This document shows positions 10,120 to 19,269 of a DNA stretch of 64,000 nt, in pieces. The translations under genes were made by a program, and so were the position numbers. Under the pieces are notes generated by a model. That model ran no database searches, was not told the DNA's origin, and worked only from the letters and a program-made list of their open reading frames with translations. Where the stretch lies: positions 4,017 through 68,016 of the forward strand of contig NZ_JBHTJV010000006.1 in NCBI RefSeq assembly GCF_042676045.1, written 5' to 3'. Within the stretch, counting starts at the first letter, position 1, and every line of letters begins with the position of its first letter. Source of the stretch: Pseudahrensia aquimaris. GTDB taxonomy: Bacteria > Pseudomonadota > Alphaproteobacteria > Rhizobiales > Rhizobiaceae.

Positions 10120-12242
10120 GGCATCAAACCCTTCTCGCGCAATTGCTTGGCAACCTCAGCCGCAATAAGTTCGTATCCGAGTTTGCTTGGATGCCGAATA
10201 TCATTGTAAACCTCCTCATCCGTGTCGTTGAAGAGCTGGCTCACGTCTAAGCAATAGTCGACCGTCTCGCAAAATCTGCGAGCGTTTTCATAGAAGTCGC
10301 GGACACTCTCGTAGTAGGCGCTGTTTCTTGCGGTGTATCCAAAGACCTTCTTGGCATTTGGATAGGAATCTCCGCCGATAAGCGGCTGCAGAACACTTAC
10401 GTAGCGAGTGCCTTGCGAGCGCGCTATGGCATCCATCATCGTCACGTTTGCGCGCCAGTTTTCAAATTTGCTGCGGTCATATCTATGACCGAGATATATA
10501 TTTCTTTTCGCAAAAGGGCGGGTGTTGCCATCACGCGACAAGGCGAGTGCACCCAGGACATTTGGAAACCAACCAGATGCCCACCATTGAGAACGTTCTG
10601 CCTCTGCTCGAGCTTGCTGAATTTGATAAAGGGTGGAAAATGGCGAACGGTCCACTCGGTTTAATTCGTTGGAGCCGTGAAGGGACACTACGAGATCCGG
10701 TTTGATAGGAACCACGTCTCGAATAAACTTTAGTAGATCTTGGTTCGAGCCGAAGCCTCCGACCGCCCCGTTCCAGATGCCGCAGTTTCCAGTCTTTCTG
10801 CAGTGATTGTAGAGGAACAAGGACCAAGGCGGTTCCTTCCTTCGGACTGCAAGATATGGGTCTGAAGTGGAGCCACCCAACACGACGATCTTGAAATAGT
10901 CGCCCTGCTTTGGGCGGTGAACGCCAAAGCCCGGGGTAATCGATACACCATAGGCCTTTGTGTCGTAGTCCATTACCCTTGGATGGGCAAAGCCAAGATT
11001 GGGATCAATGCCTTCCAATACAAACCGAGTGCCGCGCCGTTTTAACTCGCCCGACTCATAAAACGGCGTGAACGCATAATCCGAGCGCTTGGCCTTCAGA
11101 TAGACATAACTCGCCAATTCGCTGACAACGACGACACCAGCCACGCAAGCGGCTATCACGCCCGCCTTGCGGAAAAACGGAGTGACTTCGTCAACCTGAC
11201 TTTCTGCAGTGTCGCCCGTTGCATAGGAGGGCCGACGATCAATGAACACGGTTTCAATCAACGTGTGGAACAGCCACGAAAACAACACAACAAGCCCTGT
11301 CGCCAAAATGAGCGTTGGCACGAGTGAAAGTCCCAGCTTGTGGACTGCATAGGCGATTGGCAGATGGAACAGATAAACAGGATAGGAAATCGCGCCCAGG
11401 AAGTTGCTGACCCGCGCGGCTAAACCATTCGCAAAAAACGGATTTGTGAGAAACGTGAGGTGGACCACGCTGAGTGAGAATATGCTCAAGCCATAAATGG
11501 CCAGCAACATAAACAGATCGCCCGCGCCACCCAAATTGGCTTTGAAGCCCCAAAGGAGCGCCAAAACCAAGCCAACGCTGCCGAACGTAAACAGGCTGGT
11601 GATCGCAACGGAACGAGTGATCCGCTGATGCCAGATGAACAGCAGGAAGCCAAACGCGATCGCGTCGAGGCGGTAGATCGTGGCGCGGCGCACGGAAATC
11701 GTCCAATCGTCATCGATCACCATTCCGATTGATTTGACGAAAAACAGCACGATCACAGCACTGACAAAGATGGTCGCCAGCCGACTGTTTCTAAACACAA
11801 AGACCAGAAGCGCTACGCCGACATAATACCATTCCTCAACCGCGAGGCTCCATGAAATGGCAAAGAAGTCGTTGGTTGGAACGCTCACAAGCGTATCGAG
11901 AAACAGCAGCTTCTTTATGAAATCGACGGAGAACAGGTTCGACGTCAGCAGAGCAATCAAGAACAGTGCAATCGCATAGGGCGTTATCGTTCGCACCCAC
12001 CGCCGCAAAAAGAAAACCCACAAATTGTAGTTGGTCGCGTTGTTGTGGAGTTTGATGACTTGCGGAGCCAGCACAAAACCCGACAGCGCAAAGAATATCT
12101 CCACCGCGATGATCGACACGCTCTCCCACACAACGGCGTGGCCGAACAGCAGGATGATGTGCGGAACAGCAACGCCCAGCGCAGCCAGGCCGCGCAGCAT
12201 GTCGAATGACACTATTCTAGGAATTGCAGGGGAGGGGATCAC
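10116..12242 (-). CDS. Acyltransferase-3 with C-terminal SGNH domain
   Basis: This 708-residue protein has an N-terminal acyltransferase-3 domain (FDMLRGLAALGVAVPH, then EIFFALSGFVLAP), about ten membrane spans to residue 330, and one more span near residue 365. The C-terminal periplasmic SGNH/GDSL-like domain carries the Ser block VVLGGSTSD near residue 452, a GSNE block, and the Asp/His block DIRHPSKLG near residue 680. It differs from its downstream neighbour in the SGNH half, so the two probably act on different positions or acceptors. It begins 6 bp after the methyltransferase gene at 12249-13304 and is clearly in the same transcription unit. Confidence 0.9.
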   Translation of the reverse strand: MIPSPAIPRIVSFDMLRGLAALGVAVPHIILLFGHAVVWESVSIIAVEIFFALSGFVLAPQVIKLHNNATNYNLWVFFLRRWVRTITPYAIALFLIALLTSNLFSVDFIKKLLFLDTLVSVPTNDFFAISWSLAVEEWYYVGVALLVFVFRNSRLATIFVSAVIVLFFVKSIGMVIDDDWTISVRRATIYRLDAIAFGFLLFIWHQRITRSVAITSLFTFGSVGLVLALLWGFKANLGGAGDLFMLLAIYGLSIFSLSVVHLTFLTNPFFANGLAARVSNFLGAISYPVYLFHLPIAYAVHKLGLSLVPTLILATGLVVLFSWLFHTLIETVFIDRRPSYATGDTAESQVDEVTPFFRKAGVIAACVAGVVVVSELASYVYLKAKRSDYAFTPFYESGELKRRGTRFVLEGIDPNLGFAHPRVMDYDTKAYGVSITPGFGVHRPKQGDYFKIVVLGGSTSDPYLAVRRKEPPWSLFLYNHCRKTGNCGIWNGAVGGFGSNQDLLKFIRDVVPIKPDLVVSLHGSNELNRVDRSPFSTLYQIQQARAEAERSQWWASGWFPNVLGALALSRDGNTRPFAKRNIYLGHRYDRSKFENWRANVTMMDAIARSQGTRYVSVLQPLIGGDSYPNAKKVFGYTARNSAYYESVRDFYENARRFCETVDYCLDVSQLFNDTDEEVYNDIRHPSKLGYELIAAEVAKQLREKGLMP

Positions 12243-12248
12243 TGTCGC

Positions 12249-13304
12249 CTACTGTGCTGGCATTGGAAAGCGGGATGGAAAATCGATCTCGATGTACGTG
12301 GACGGGTTTGCGGGATTGTCGTTGGTTGAATGGGTGAAGTCATAATGACACCGCACCACCTTGAGAACCTTGCGTTTTTCAAATTCTCGGATCAGCAGAA
12401 GAGCGTTGCGATTGTATTTCACACGCCACGAGTTGATCGCTGCGTTTAACACAACAGCGTTCTCATCAGTAAGCGAATTTAGTCGTTGGGTTATCATCGC
12501 TTGAAATATGCTGCGCTCGTCCTCTTGCCGGGCCTTCGCAAAGGTTGGAATACGCTGCCAGCCGATAGGTTCGCAGTGGACCAATTTAACGGGATGCTGG
12601 CGCTGCGCCATCTGCTCGTAAAGGCTGCCGTCGATATCCTCGACTTGTTCAATGGACAGGTGACTGAAGAACAATGTTGGGCCGTCATCGGGGATCATCG
12701 AAAGGTCGGGAGCGGTGTAGTCGAAAAAGGATGTGCTGAGCGGAAGGTTTCCATGTTCGCTCAGCATCTTCATCACTGCCAATCCTGCATCTGAATATTC
12801 CAGCCCGAATAGTCTTTTGTCGCTAACAGCGTTTCCTAAAAAGGTGGCGATATTAAAGAGGTTCCAACCCGGACCAGCACCAAGTTCAACGATGTTGCTG
12901 AATGACGAAGCCATCTCTTTGAGGGCTATGATCGGATCAAAATTGTTCATAGGAATGTAGCGACTTTCGCTTACGCCCAGTCGCGTAAGTGGTCCCGCGT
13001 CACCATGCTGACCGGTGAATTCCTTCATCAGGTTTGCCGCCAGATTGCCGCCCACGCGATTGTAGCCGTTACGCAGATGCTGCGGTTGTCTCATATGTGA
13101 AACGATATGCTCTAGAGACTCTCCGCAATCAATCTTGTCTTTGATGCTAGAAATCTGCTCACCCCAGTGGTCCTCGTAGCTGGCTTTGACATAACTTTTG
13201 TCGTTCCCACCAGTTTCCTGAGACGAGATCGCTCTTATCTCGTTGGCTTTGAAAACAATGTCCTGAAGCCAATTGCGTTCTTGAGGTTTGAGAGGATCGG
13301 ACAT
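12249..13304 (-). CDS. Class I SAM-dependent methyltransferase, paralogue 1
   Basis: The 351-residue protein contains the SAM-binding motif I VELGAGPGWNL near residue 140, followed by an acidic LEYSDAG block and FFSHLSIEQVEDI. It is collinear with the gene 15 bp upstream (13320-14339) over almost its whole length; shared blocks include YNRVGG, NNFDP, NIVELGAGPGWNLFNI, FFDYTAPD and HCEPIGWQR. The pair therefore arose by tandem duplication. It lies between that copy and an O-acyltransferase gene, so a role in methylating an exported glycan or its carrier is likely, by context only. Confidence 0.82.
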   Translation of the reverse strand: MSDPLKPQERNWLQDIVFKANEIRAISSQETGGNDKSYVKASYEDHWGEQISSIKDKIDCGESLEHIVSHMRQPQHLRNGYNRVGGNLAANLMKEFTGQHGDAGPLTRLGVSESRYIPMNNFDPIIALKEMASSFSNIVELGAGPGWNLFNIATFLGNAVSDKRLFGLEYSDAGLAVMKMLSEHGNLPLSTSFFDYTAPDLSMIPDDGPTLFFSHLSIEQVEDIDGSLYEQMAQRQHPVKLVHCEPIGWQRIPTFAKARQEDERSIFQAMITQRLNSLTDENAVVLNAAINSWRVKYNRNALLLIREFEKRKVLKVVRCHYDFTHSTNDNPANPSTYIEIDFPSRFPMPAQ

Positions 13305-13319
13305 GGCTCAATGACGATT

Positions 13320-14339
13320 TTAGGCGTCCGCGCCGTGGAAATCTATTTCGACATATGTGGATGGATTGGCAGGGTTTACATTGGTCGAGTGGGTGAAGTC
13401 GTAGTAGCAACGCTGAATGGTCAGTTTGCCTTCGGCTTCGAACTTGTGAAGCAGAGGCAGTGTGTTTCGGTTGTAGCGCACGCGCCATGAATTAAGCGCG
13501 CCGTTGATCGCCACGGCATCCGGACCGCGAACGTCGTCCAGACGTTTTTCAATCAGGTCGTGGAAGAACTTGTCGTCACCGTTCACACGGGCTTCCACCA
13601 TCTCCGGAAAGCGCTGCCAGCCTATCGGTTCGCAATGGATAAGCTTGGTGCGTGACTTGCGAGCAGCAAGCTGTTCATAGAGGTCGCCAGAAATGTCCTC
13701 AACCTGCTCAATTGACAAGTGAGAGAAAAACATCGTTGGCTTATCGTCAGGCACCATAGAGATATCGGGCGCGGTATAGTCAAAGAACGTGGCGTGCATG
13801 GGCAGTTTGCCGTGATCGCCCAACAACTTCATTACTTCAATGCCGGCGTCGGAATATTCGAGGCCGAAAAACTTGCGAGCCTGCGCCTTGTTGCCGAGAT
13901 AGGTGCAAATGTTAAAGAGGTTCCAGCCGGGGCCAGCGCCGAGCTCAACGATGTTAGTGAAGCTGTTGGCAAGCCGCGTGATCGCCATAACGGGATCGAA
14001 GTTATTGATGACCGTGTAGCGGCCCTCTGAACAAGCCAGCCGCGACAGGGGAATATCGTCGTGGGTTCCGGTGAAGTCCTCCAGCATCTGTTTTGCTGGG
14101 TGGCCACCCACACGGTTATAGCCACGGTTCAAGTGCGGCGGGCTTCGCAGCACCGCGATCATGTGTTCCAGCGTTTCGCCCCGAGCGATCTTGGTTTTAA
14201 GGCCATCAATCTTCTTGCCCCAATGGTGCTCGTACTGGTCTTTGACATACCCGCCATCGCTGCCGCCTTGGTTGAGGGGCGAAAGTGAACTGATGTCTCT
14301 TGCAACAAAGGTGGCTTTGTCAGCAGGGCTTTTGGACAT
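13320..14339 (-). CDS. Class I SAM-dependent methyltransferase, paralogue 2
   Basis: This 339-residue protein has the same architecture as its neighbour: an N-terminal helical region (YVKDQYEHHWG), motif I VELGAGPGWN near residue 136, FFGLEYSDAG, and a conserved C-terminal block ending in CYYDFTHSTN. It is the first gene after a hairpin terminator at 14365-14402, so it may have its own start of transcription or depend on read-through from the TPR gene. The substrate is unknown. Divergence between the two copies suggests different methylation sites rather than simple dosage. Confidence 0.82.
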   Translation of the reverse strand: MSKSPADKATFVARDISSLSPLNQGGSDGGYVKDQYEHHWGKKIDGLKTKIARGETLEHMIAVLRSPPHLNRGYNRVGGHPAKQMLEDFTGTHDDIPLSRLACSEGRYTVINNFDPVMAITRLANSFTNIVELGAGPGWNLFNICTYLGNKAQARKFFGLEYSDAGIEVMKLLGDHGKLPMHATFFDYTAPDISMVPDDKPTMFFSHLSIEQVEDISGDLYEQLAARKSRTKLIHCEPIGWQRFPEMVEARVNGDDKFFHDLIEKRLDDVRGPDAVAINGALNSWRVRYNRNTLPLLHKFEAEGKLTIQRCYYDFTHSTNVNPANPSTYVEIDFHGADA

Positions 14340-14364
14340 TTTAGAAGGCCTTGAAAAACGGAGT

Positions 14365-14402
14365 AAAAAACGACAATGGCAGAAACACCGGTTTCTGCCA
14401 TT
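14365..14402 (-). terminator. Rho-independent terminator after the TPR-oxygenase gene
   Basis: Arms AATGGCAGAAAC (14375-14386) and GTTTCTGCCATT (14391-14402) are perfectly complementary around a 4-nt loop. On the minus strand the hairpin is followed four bases later by six T residues. It sits between the stop of the TPR gene and the start of the methyltransferase gene, so expression of the two halves of the locus could be uncoupled here. Confidence 0.8.
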
Positions 14403-14426
14403 GATTGCATGGATGACTAGTCACAA

Positions 14427-17400
14427 TTAAGGGGCAACACCATAAGATGCCTCAAACGGGTAGGCTTTTTCGTCAAAGCCCTCCAGCGACAATTTCGTGT
14501 TCGTGTCTGCGTATGGCGTGATGGGCCGAAGGAAAGTCGCCATCGTGATGATGCGGCGGTCCTTCGTGACATAGCCACCACGGTGGAAGCCGTTTGTGTC
14601 GAAGAACATGATCGACTTCTTTTTACCAATCGCTGACAGCATATCTTCTTGCTGCACGTGTTTGTCGATGAGATAGCTGCCCGGATAACCGGACGATTGC
14701 GGATAGCCGATCACTTTTGAATATTTGCGTTCCGGCTTCACCTTGGAATAGCGGATATACTCCGTCGGGCCGCAGCCTTCTTCCACATCGGTGTAGTAGA
14801 TGAAACATTTGAGGATATTTTCATCCTCCTGGTCGCGGTGCCAAATCTGTGAGCCTTTGCGCTCGCCAATATTCTTGCCACCGATCGGCGGGTTCAGCCA
14901 AAGCGCAACATTGCGGATCTTGGACAGCATTTCGTTGTAGCTGTTGGCGATGTCCAGAACGCGCTTGTTCAGATACATCTGATAGGCGGCTTCTGTTGCA
15001 TACATCTCGCCCTTCAACATGCGGTAATTCACGATTGAAGGCTTGAACGACTTTGCAAATTCGGGATCGGCGTTGAAGTCTTCGCACTGTGAAATCCGCT
15101 GTTCCAAGGCGCGCACTTCCGGGTCTTCGGTGAAAGACTTAACGTGAGCCTCAGCGGCGTCCCACAAGTCCTGATGTTTCTTGCCGAACAAGCTATCGAA
15201 GTCTGACATGCAGATGCCCTTGTCGATCAACTCACCAAGAATACGCTGCTGTTCTTCGTCCAGTTTCGGCTGATTTTTATCGAAGAAGGTTTTGCAAACG
15301 TCCAAGCGCTCTTTGTCCTGAGCGCTGAACTTGCCCTGACGCAGGTTAAGCAAGTGGATGCGGCGATTGTTGTTGGCGTTGGCTCGCGTGTCATCCGAGA
15401 GCGAGTTGATGGCCTCATAGTGCTGAGCAGCCTTGTCGAACTGTTGCATCGCGGCCGCCACGTCTGCGAGGCGGGTCAGGTGAGCCAGAGCTTTGTCAGG
15501 TTCTGCTGCGAGAGCTTCTTCCAAAATCTTGTAGGCTTCTTCATGGCGATGCATCCGCGCAAGAACAGTGCCCAGTGGCCCGAGATAAGTCTTTTCGCCG
15601 TTAGCGTTTTCGCGAGCTGTCTTGAGCAGTGCGTAGGCTTCATCAATCCGCTCTGCTTTCACGAAGAAGTTCGCGGCTCGCATCAGCACCCGGTAATTTG
15701 TGGGTTGCACCTCCACTGCGCGTGCCAGAAGAGCAACAGCATCTTCTTCGTGATCGTCGTCTTTGGACTGAGCCAGTTTAATCAGCGTATTAGCGAGGTT
15801 GGACTTTGCCTTCTCGGCGTTTTTCAAAAGCGGAATGGCGCGTTCATATAGCTCACGCGCATTTTCGAGTTCGTCGTCCTGCTTGGCAGCCTCGTTAGCC
15901 TTCGCAAGCAAAGCGCGCCCCTTTGCATCATTTGTGACGGGCGCGGTCGCTTGAACGGGCGCGGCGACGGGTTTGGGTTGCACATCTGCCAGCAGTTTCT
16001 TGTATTCGGCGTTATCGGATGTCAGCGCAATCGCTGCTTCCAACTCGATGACAGCCTCGCTGATGCGCTGCTTTTCTGCGAGCTGTTTGCCCAGTTCGCC
16101 GCGAATTTGGCCAAACCGCATCAATTGATCGTCCGCAGGCGTGCAAAGCTCAGATCCTTTCTCAAAAAGATATTTTGCCTTGCCCAAATCCTTCTTCGCC
16201 CGCAGCTCTGCTATGGCGCAGCGTATCAAGTGCTGACCGTAACGAGCATCATAACGACGCGGCTGTTTCACATCGCCAAGAGCGGCCTCAAACAACGCCA
16301 ATGCGCGACCGCGGTCATTCAAAGCCCCTTTGGCGAGAATCTCCGCAATGGTCATGCGCGTTTCCGGATTCAACCCGGTTTCCAGGCAGAGTTGTTCGAC
16401 GACACGCGACAAGCCCTTCTGATCATCGGCATTGCGCAAAGACGTAATCAGAGAATTGTAGTCTTTCGCGTTAAGACCGCCCGCATCAAAGAGCTTCAAC
16501 CAGCTCTTGCTAGCGCCGCTCCAATTGCCCAGCGACGCCTCAATCTCAGCAACAAGCCGTATGCTGTCTGTGTTATGGGGAGCGAGAGACAAGCTGCCGC
16601 TTAACGTCTTTAGAGCTTTTTTACTGTCGCCGTCACGGAACTCTGCGCGGGCTTGCTTGGTAAGGCGCAAGGCCTCGGCTTCGTGGAAGTCTTCAACTAC
16701 TTTCTTGTCCGACTCGGACAGCGTCTTGAGACCCTCCAAATCCTTTATGATAGCAGCGACCTCAGCCTTTTTTCCCATTCGGGTAAGGGCCGCTACCAGA
16801 GTTGTCGCGCACCCGAATTTCCCTTTCGAACGTGATCTTGCACGCTCCAAGACCTCCGCAGCTGTCCCGAGGTCTCCGCGTCGATAGAAAAACTTCCCGA
16901 CGGTCTCCAACGTTTCAGGATCTTTCCCCAAACGTTGCAACACCGAGATGATTTGCGTGCTGTGCTCGTCGGGTTTGCCCTTTGCAGCAAAGTCAGCGAC
17001 CGACTTCTCTAAGTCTGACGTCAGTTTGGCATTTTGAAACAGGGGTTCCGCAATCGAAGCCAGATCAGCGCGCCGATCAGAATTCCGCAGCGCGGTTATC
17101 AACATGCCGCAAGTGGCCGGCTGCATCTTGGTGCTACGAAACAGGGCCAGCAGATGGTCGGCTGCTACCGACCAATTGGACGAAGCCATTTCGATCTCTG
17201 CCGCTAGCTTCAATCCCTCTTCGCTCTTAGGATCGAAACCGAGATAGCTTCTGATCGCTTTGCCAGCTTTGTCGAGATCGTCATTTTCCAACGATAGACG
17301 CGCTTGATCGAGCAATCGAACGGTTCTCGCAGCCTTATAATCGTCAACAACACGTTGTTCTGGCTCTGACAGTCCCTTTTTACCCTCAAGCTCCTTCGCG

Positions 17401-18110
17401 ATAGCTTCGGCTTCGGTCGTTCTGTTCAAACGCATCAGAGCTTTCACGAGCGTCGCAGCGCATCCGGCTTTGCCTTTAGACAGTTCTCTGGCTCTTCCCA
17501 GAGCTTCAACCGAGGTTCCCAAGTCACCTCTGCGATAGAAAAACTTTCCGACGCCTTCAATCGCCTTTGGCTCTTCGCTGAAACGGTAAACGGTCGCCAT
17601 TATCTGGCGGGCAGTATCAATGTCTCCTGCCTTCTCCGCAGCGGTCGCAGCTTTGAGAGACTGGGCTGCGTTTGCAGAAACGTAAGTTCGCACAAAGTTC
17701 AAACGTTCGGATTCCAGATCCGGACGTTCTTTCCATGTCTCAATGAGACTGTTTAGAGGTGCTTCCATTTTGGCCCGCTTCAGCGCTTTTGCCAAAGTGA
17801 GGTCGTCTCCCACAGCGCCTGCGCTGTCGAACAATGCGCGGGAAATAAATGAGGCGGCTTTCTTAAATTCTTTATGGCGGAAGAAAAACCGACCAACGAT
17901 ATCCATCTGATGCGGTGTTAACGTCCGCTTCGAGGCGTCAAGCATCAAAGCAAACGCTTCTTCAGCCTGCCCGCCACGCTCTGCTGCAATCGCTCGATCA
18001 ATCAGAGATGATCGTGATTCATGTTTTTGTGGGCGAAAAAGCTCAACGACAGATCGGGCACTGGGGACAGTCATTGGAGGCACTCCATCTAGGCTTGATG
18101 CGGTTATCAA
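14427..18110 (-). CDS. TPR-repeat protein with C-terminal 2OG-Fe(II) oxygenase (PhyH-like) domain
   Basis: The 1227-residue protein has helical TPR-type repeats over roughly residues 30-960, including a long duplication: a block with GKFFYRRGDLGT near residue 183 recurs near residue 402, so the unit is about 218 residues. The C-terminal 200 residues resemble phytanoyl-CoA dioxygenase-type oxygenases: a WHRDQED facial-triad HxD near residue 1089, a distal FHRGGYV histidine near residue 1175 and a following arginine pair for the 2-oxoglutarate carboxylate. It starts 30 bp after the ABC ATPase gene. A plausible role is hydroxylation or scaffolding of glycan synthesis. No signal peptide is visible, so it is probably cytoplasmic. 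The substrate is unknown. Confidence 0.85.
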   Translation of the reverse strand: MITASSLDGVPPMTVPSARSVVELFRPQKHESRSSLIDRAIAAERGGQAEEAFALMLDASKRTLTPHQMDIVGRFFFRHKEFKKAASFISRALFDSAGAVGDDLTLAKALKRAKMEAPLNSLIETWKERPDLESERLNFVRTYVSANAAQSLKAATAAEKAGDIDTARQIMATVYRFSEEPKAIEGVGKFFYRRGDLGTSVEALGRARELSKGKAGCAATLVKALMRLNRTTEAEAIAKELEGKKGLSEPEQRVVDDYKAARTVRLLDQARLSLENDDLDKAGKAIRSYLGFDPKSEEGLKLAAEIEMASSNWSVAADHLLALFRSTKMQPATCGMLITALRNSDRRADLASIAEPLFQNAKLTSDLEKSVADFAAKGKPDEHSTQIISVLQRLGKDPETLETVGKFFYRRGDLGTAAEVLERARSRSKGKFGCATTLVAALTRMGKKAEVAAIIKDLEGLKTLSESDKKVVEDFHEAEALRLTKQARAEFRDGDSKKALKTLSGSLSLAPHNTDSIRLVAEIEASLGNWSGASKSWLKLFDAGGLNAKDYNSLITSLRNADDQKGLSRVVEQLCLETGLNPETRMTIAEILAKGALNDRGRALALFEAALGDVKQPRRYDARYGQHLIRCAIAELRAKKDLGKAKYLFEKGSELCTPADDQLMRFGQIRGELGKQLAEKQRISEAVIELEAAIALTSDNAEYKKLLADVQPKPVAAPVQATAPVTNDAKGRALLAKANEAAKQDDELENARELYERAIPLLKNAEKAKSNLANTLIKLAQSKDDDHEEDAVALLARAVEVQPTNYRVLMRAANFFVKAERIDEAYALLKTARENANGEKTYLGPLGTVLARMHRHEEAYKILEEALAAEPDKALAHLTRLADVAAAMQQFDKAAQHYEAINSLSDDTRANANNNRRIHLLNLRQGKFSAQDKERLDVCKTFFDKNQPKLDEEQQRILGELIDKGICMSDFDSLFGKKHQDLWDAAEAHVKSFTEDPEVRALEQRISQCEDFNADPEFAKSFKPSIVNYRMLKGEMYATEAAYQMYLNKRVLDIANSYNEMLSKIRNVALWLNPPIGGKNIGERKGSQIWHRDQEDENILKCFIYYTDVEEGCGPTEYIRYSKVKPERKYSKVIGYPQSSGYPGSYLIDKHVQQEDMLSAIGKKKSIMFFDTNGFHRGGYVTKDRRIITMATFLRPITPYADTNTKLSLEGFDEKAYPFEASYGVAP

Positions 18111-18140
18111 GCATAAGACGAAGACATTGGAAACACAAAC

Positions 18141-19256
18141 TTAAATGAAATACTCGGTTGGCAATTCATCAGTAAGGTTAGCCATTGAAGCGACCTTTTT
18201 AATGGTAGCAATATCACCAACAGCACCATCGCTTGTCGTGAGAGCTATCTTTATATGATGGAACGCTTTTTCAGGTTCGCCCAAACGATACAAAACCTTG
18301 CCCAACAGGTTGTGTAAGCCGGGGCTTTCAGGTCGAATCTTCAGCGCTTTGAGGTATTCCAGTTGCGCTTCGTCCAGGTTTTGCAGCCGCAGGAAATTAG
18401 TGCCGCGATGGAAGTGAAATTCATATGGCGCCTCTGTCACTGGCCAGACCTCTCCAACCCGTCGAAGAGCATCTTCGAACGCCCGGTTGTTCAACGCTCG
18501 TTGATAGCCTGTTAATTTCTCGCGATCCGGGATGAATTTGCCGCTTGGTATTTCGGGCACTTCGCCCTGTATACCCCGCTGCAGATAGACCAACTTATTG
18601 GACCATTCCCGCAGTTTTCGGTCATTTTGACTGGCAATAACGACAATGCTGCTGGTCTCAATCATACTCTGTAGATATTCGTCGGCTTTCTGGCGGAAAG
18701 CACCGTCTCCAGCGGAAACCCATTCGTCCAACAACAGGATATCGGGCTTCAGCATTGAGGCAGTGGCGAACATCAGGCGCATAACCATGCCTGAAGAATA
18801 CGTCTTTACCGGAAGGTGAAGGTAGTCACCCAACTCCGAAAAAGCGGCAACTTCCGGGATCATCTCGTTGATCTCCGCATGGCTCATGCCACGCATCAAA
18901 CCCTTGAACCGAATGTTCTCCAGCCCCGTGGCTTCCTTGTTGACGCCGAGATTGAGGCTGAACATCCCTGCCGTTGAGCCAACAATTTCCAAGGCCCCTT
19001 GAGTGGGCGGATAAATGCCGGCCAGCAGTCTCAACAGCGTTGATTTGCCTGATCCATTGTGACCAAAAATGCCCAATCGGTCGCCATCTTCCAGTTCGAT
19101 TGAGAACTTGTCGATCGCCACGATCCCTGCATCGCGGCCGCGCAAAATGCGGCCACCAACGGGAATGTCCTCACCCTCTTTCGGCTTCGCAAAGCGACGG
19201 TCTGGGCCAACGAGCGGAAAAATGACGCTGGCATCTTTGGCGACGATGGAAGCCAT
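18141..19256 (-). CDS. Polysaccharide-export ABC transporter ATPase with TPR tail
   Basis: I chose ATG at 19256, 13 bp after the permease stop, because a longer frame to 19334 would overlap the permease. The 371-residue protein has Walker A GHNGSGKS, the signature YSSGMVMRL and Walker B ILLLDEW, typical of KpsT/Wzt/TagH-type exporters. Beyond the nucleotide-binding domain (about residue 235) is a TPR-like tail ending near SDGAVGDIATIKKV. The same SxGAVGDxxTxxK pattern occurs near the N-terminus of the next protein, so the two may share an interaction module. Together with the permease it should export a lipid-linked or capsular polysaccharide. Confidence 0.92.
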   Translation of the reverse strand: MASIVAKDASVIFPLVGPDRRFAKPKEGEDIPVGGRILRGRDAGIVAIDKFSIELEDGDRLGIFGHNGSGKSTLLRLLAGIYPPTQGALEIVGSTAGMFSLNLGVNKEATGLENIRFKGLMRGMSHAEINEMIPEVAAFSELGDYLHLPVKTYSSGMVMRLMFATASMLKPDILLLDEWVSAGDGAFRQKADEYLQSMIETSSIVVIASQNDRKLREWSNKLVYLQRGIQGEVPEIPSGKFIPDREKLTGYQRALNNRAFEDALRRVGEVWPVTEAPYEFHFHRGTNFLRLQNLDEAQLEYLKALKIRPESPGLHNLLGKVLYRLGEPEKAFHHIKIALTTSDGAVGDIATIKKVASMANLTDELPTEYFI

Positions 19257-19269
19257 GCTTCGGCAGTTC

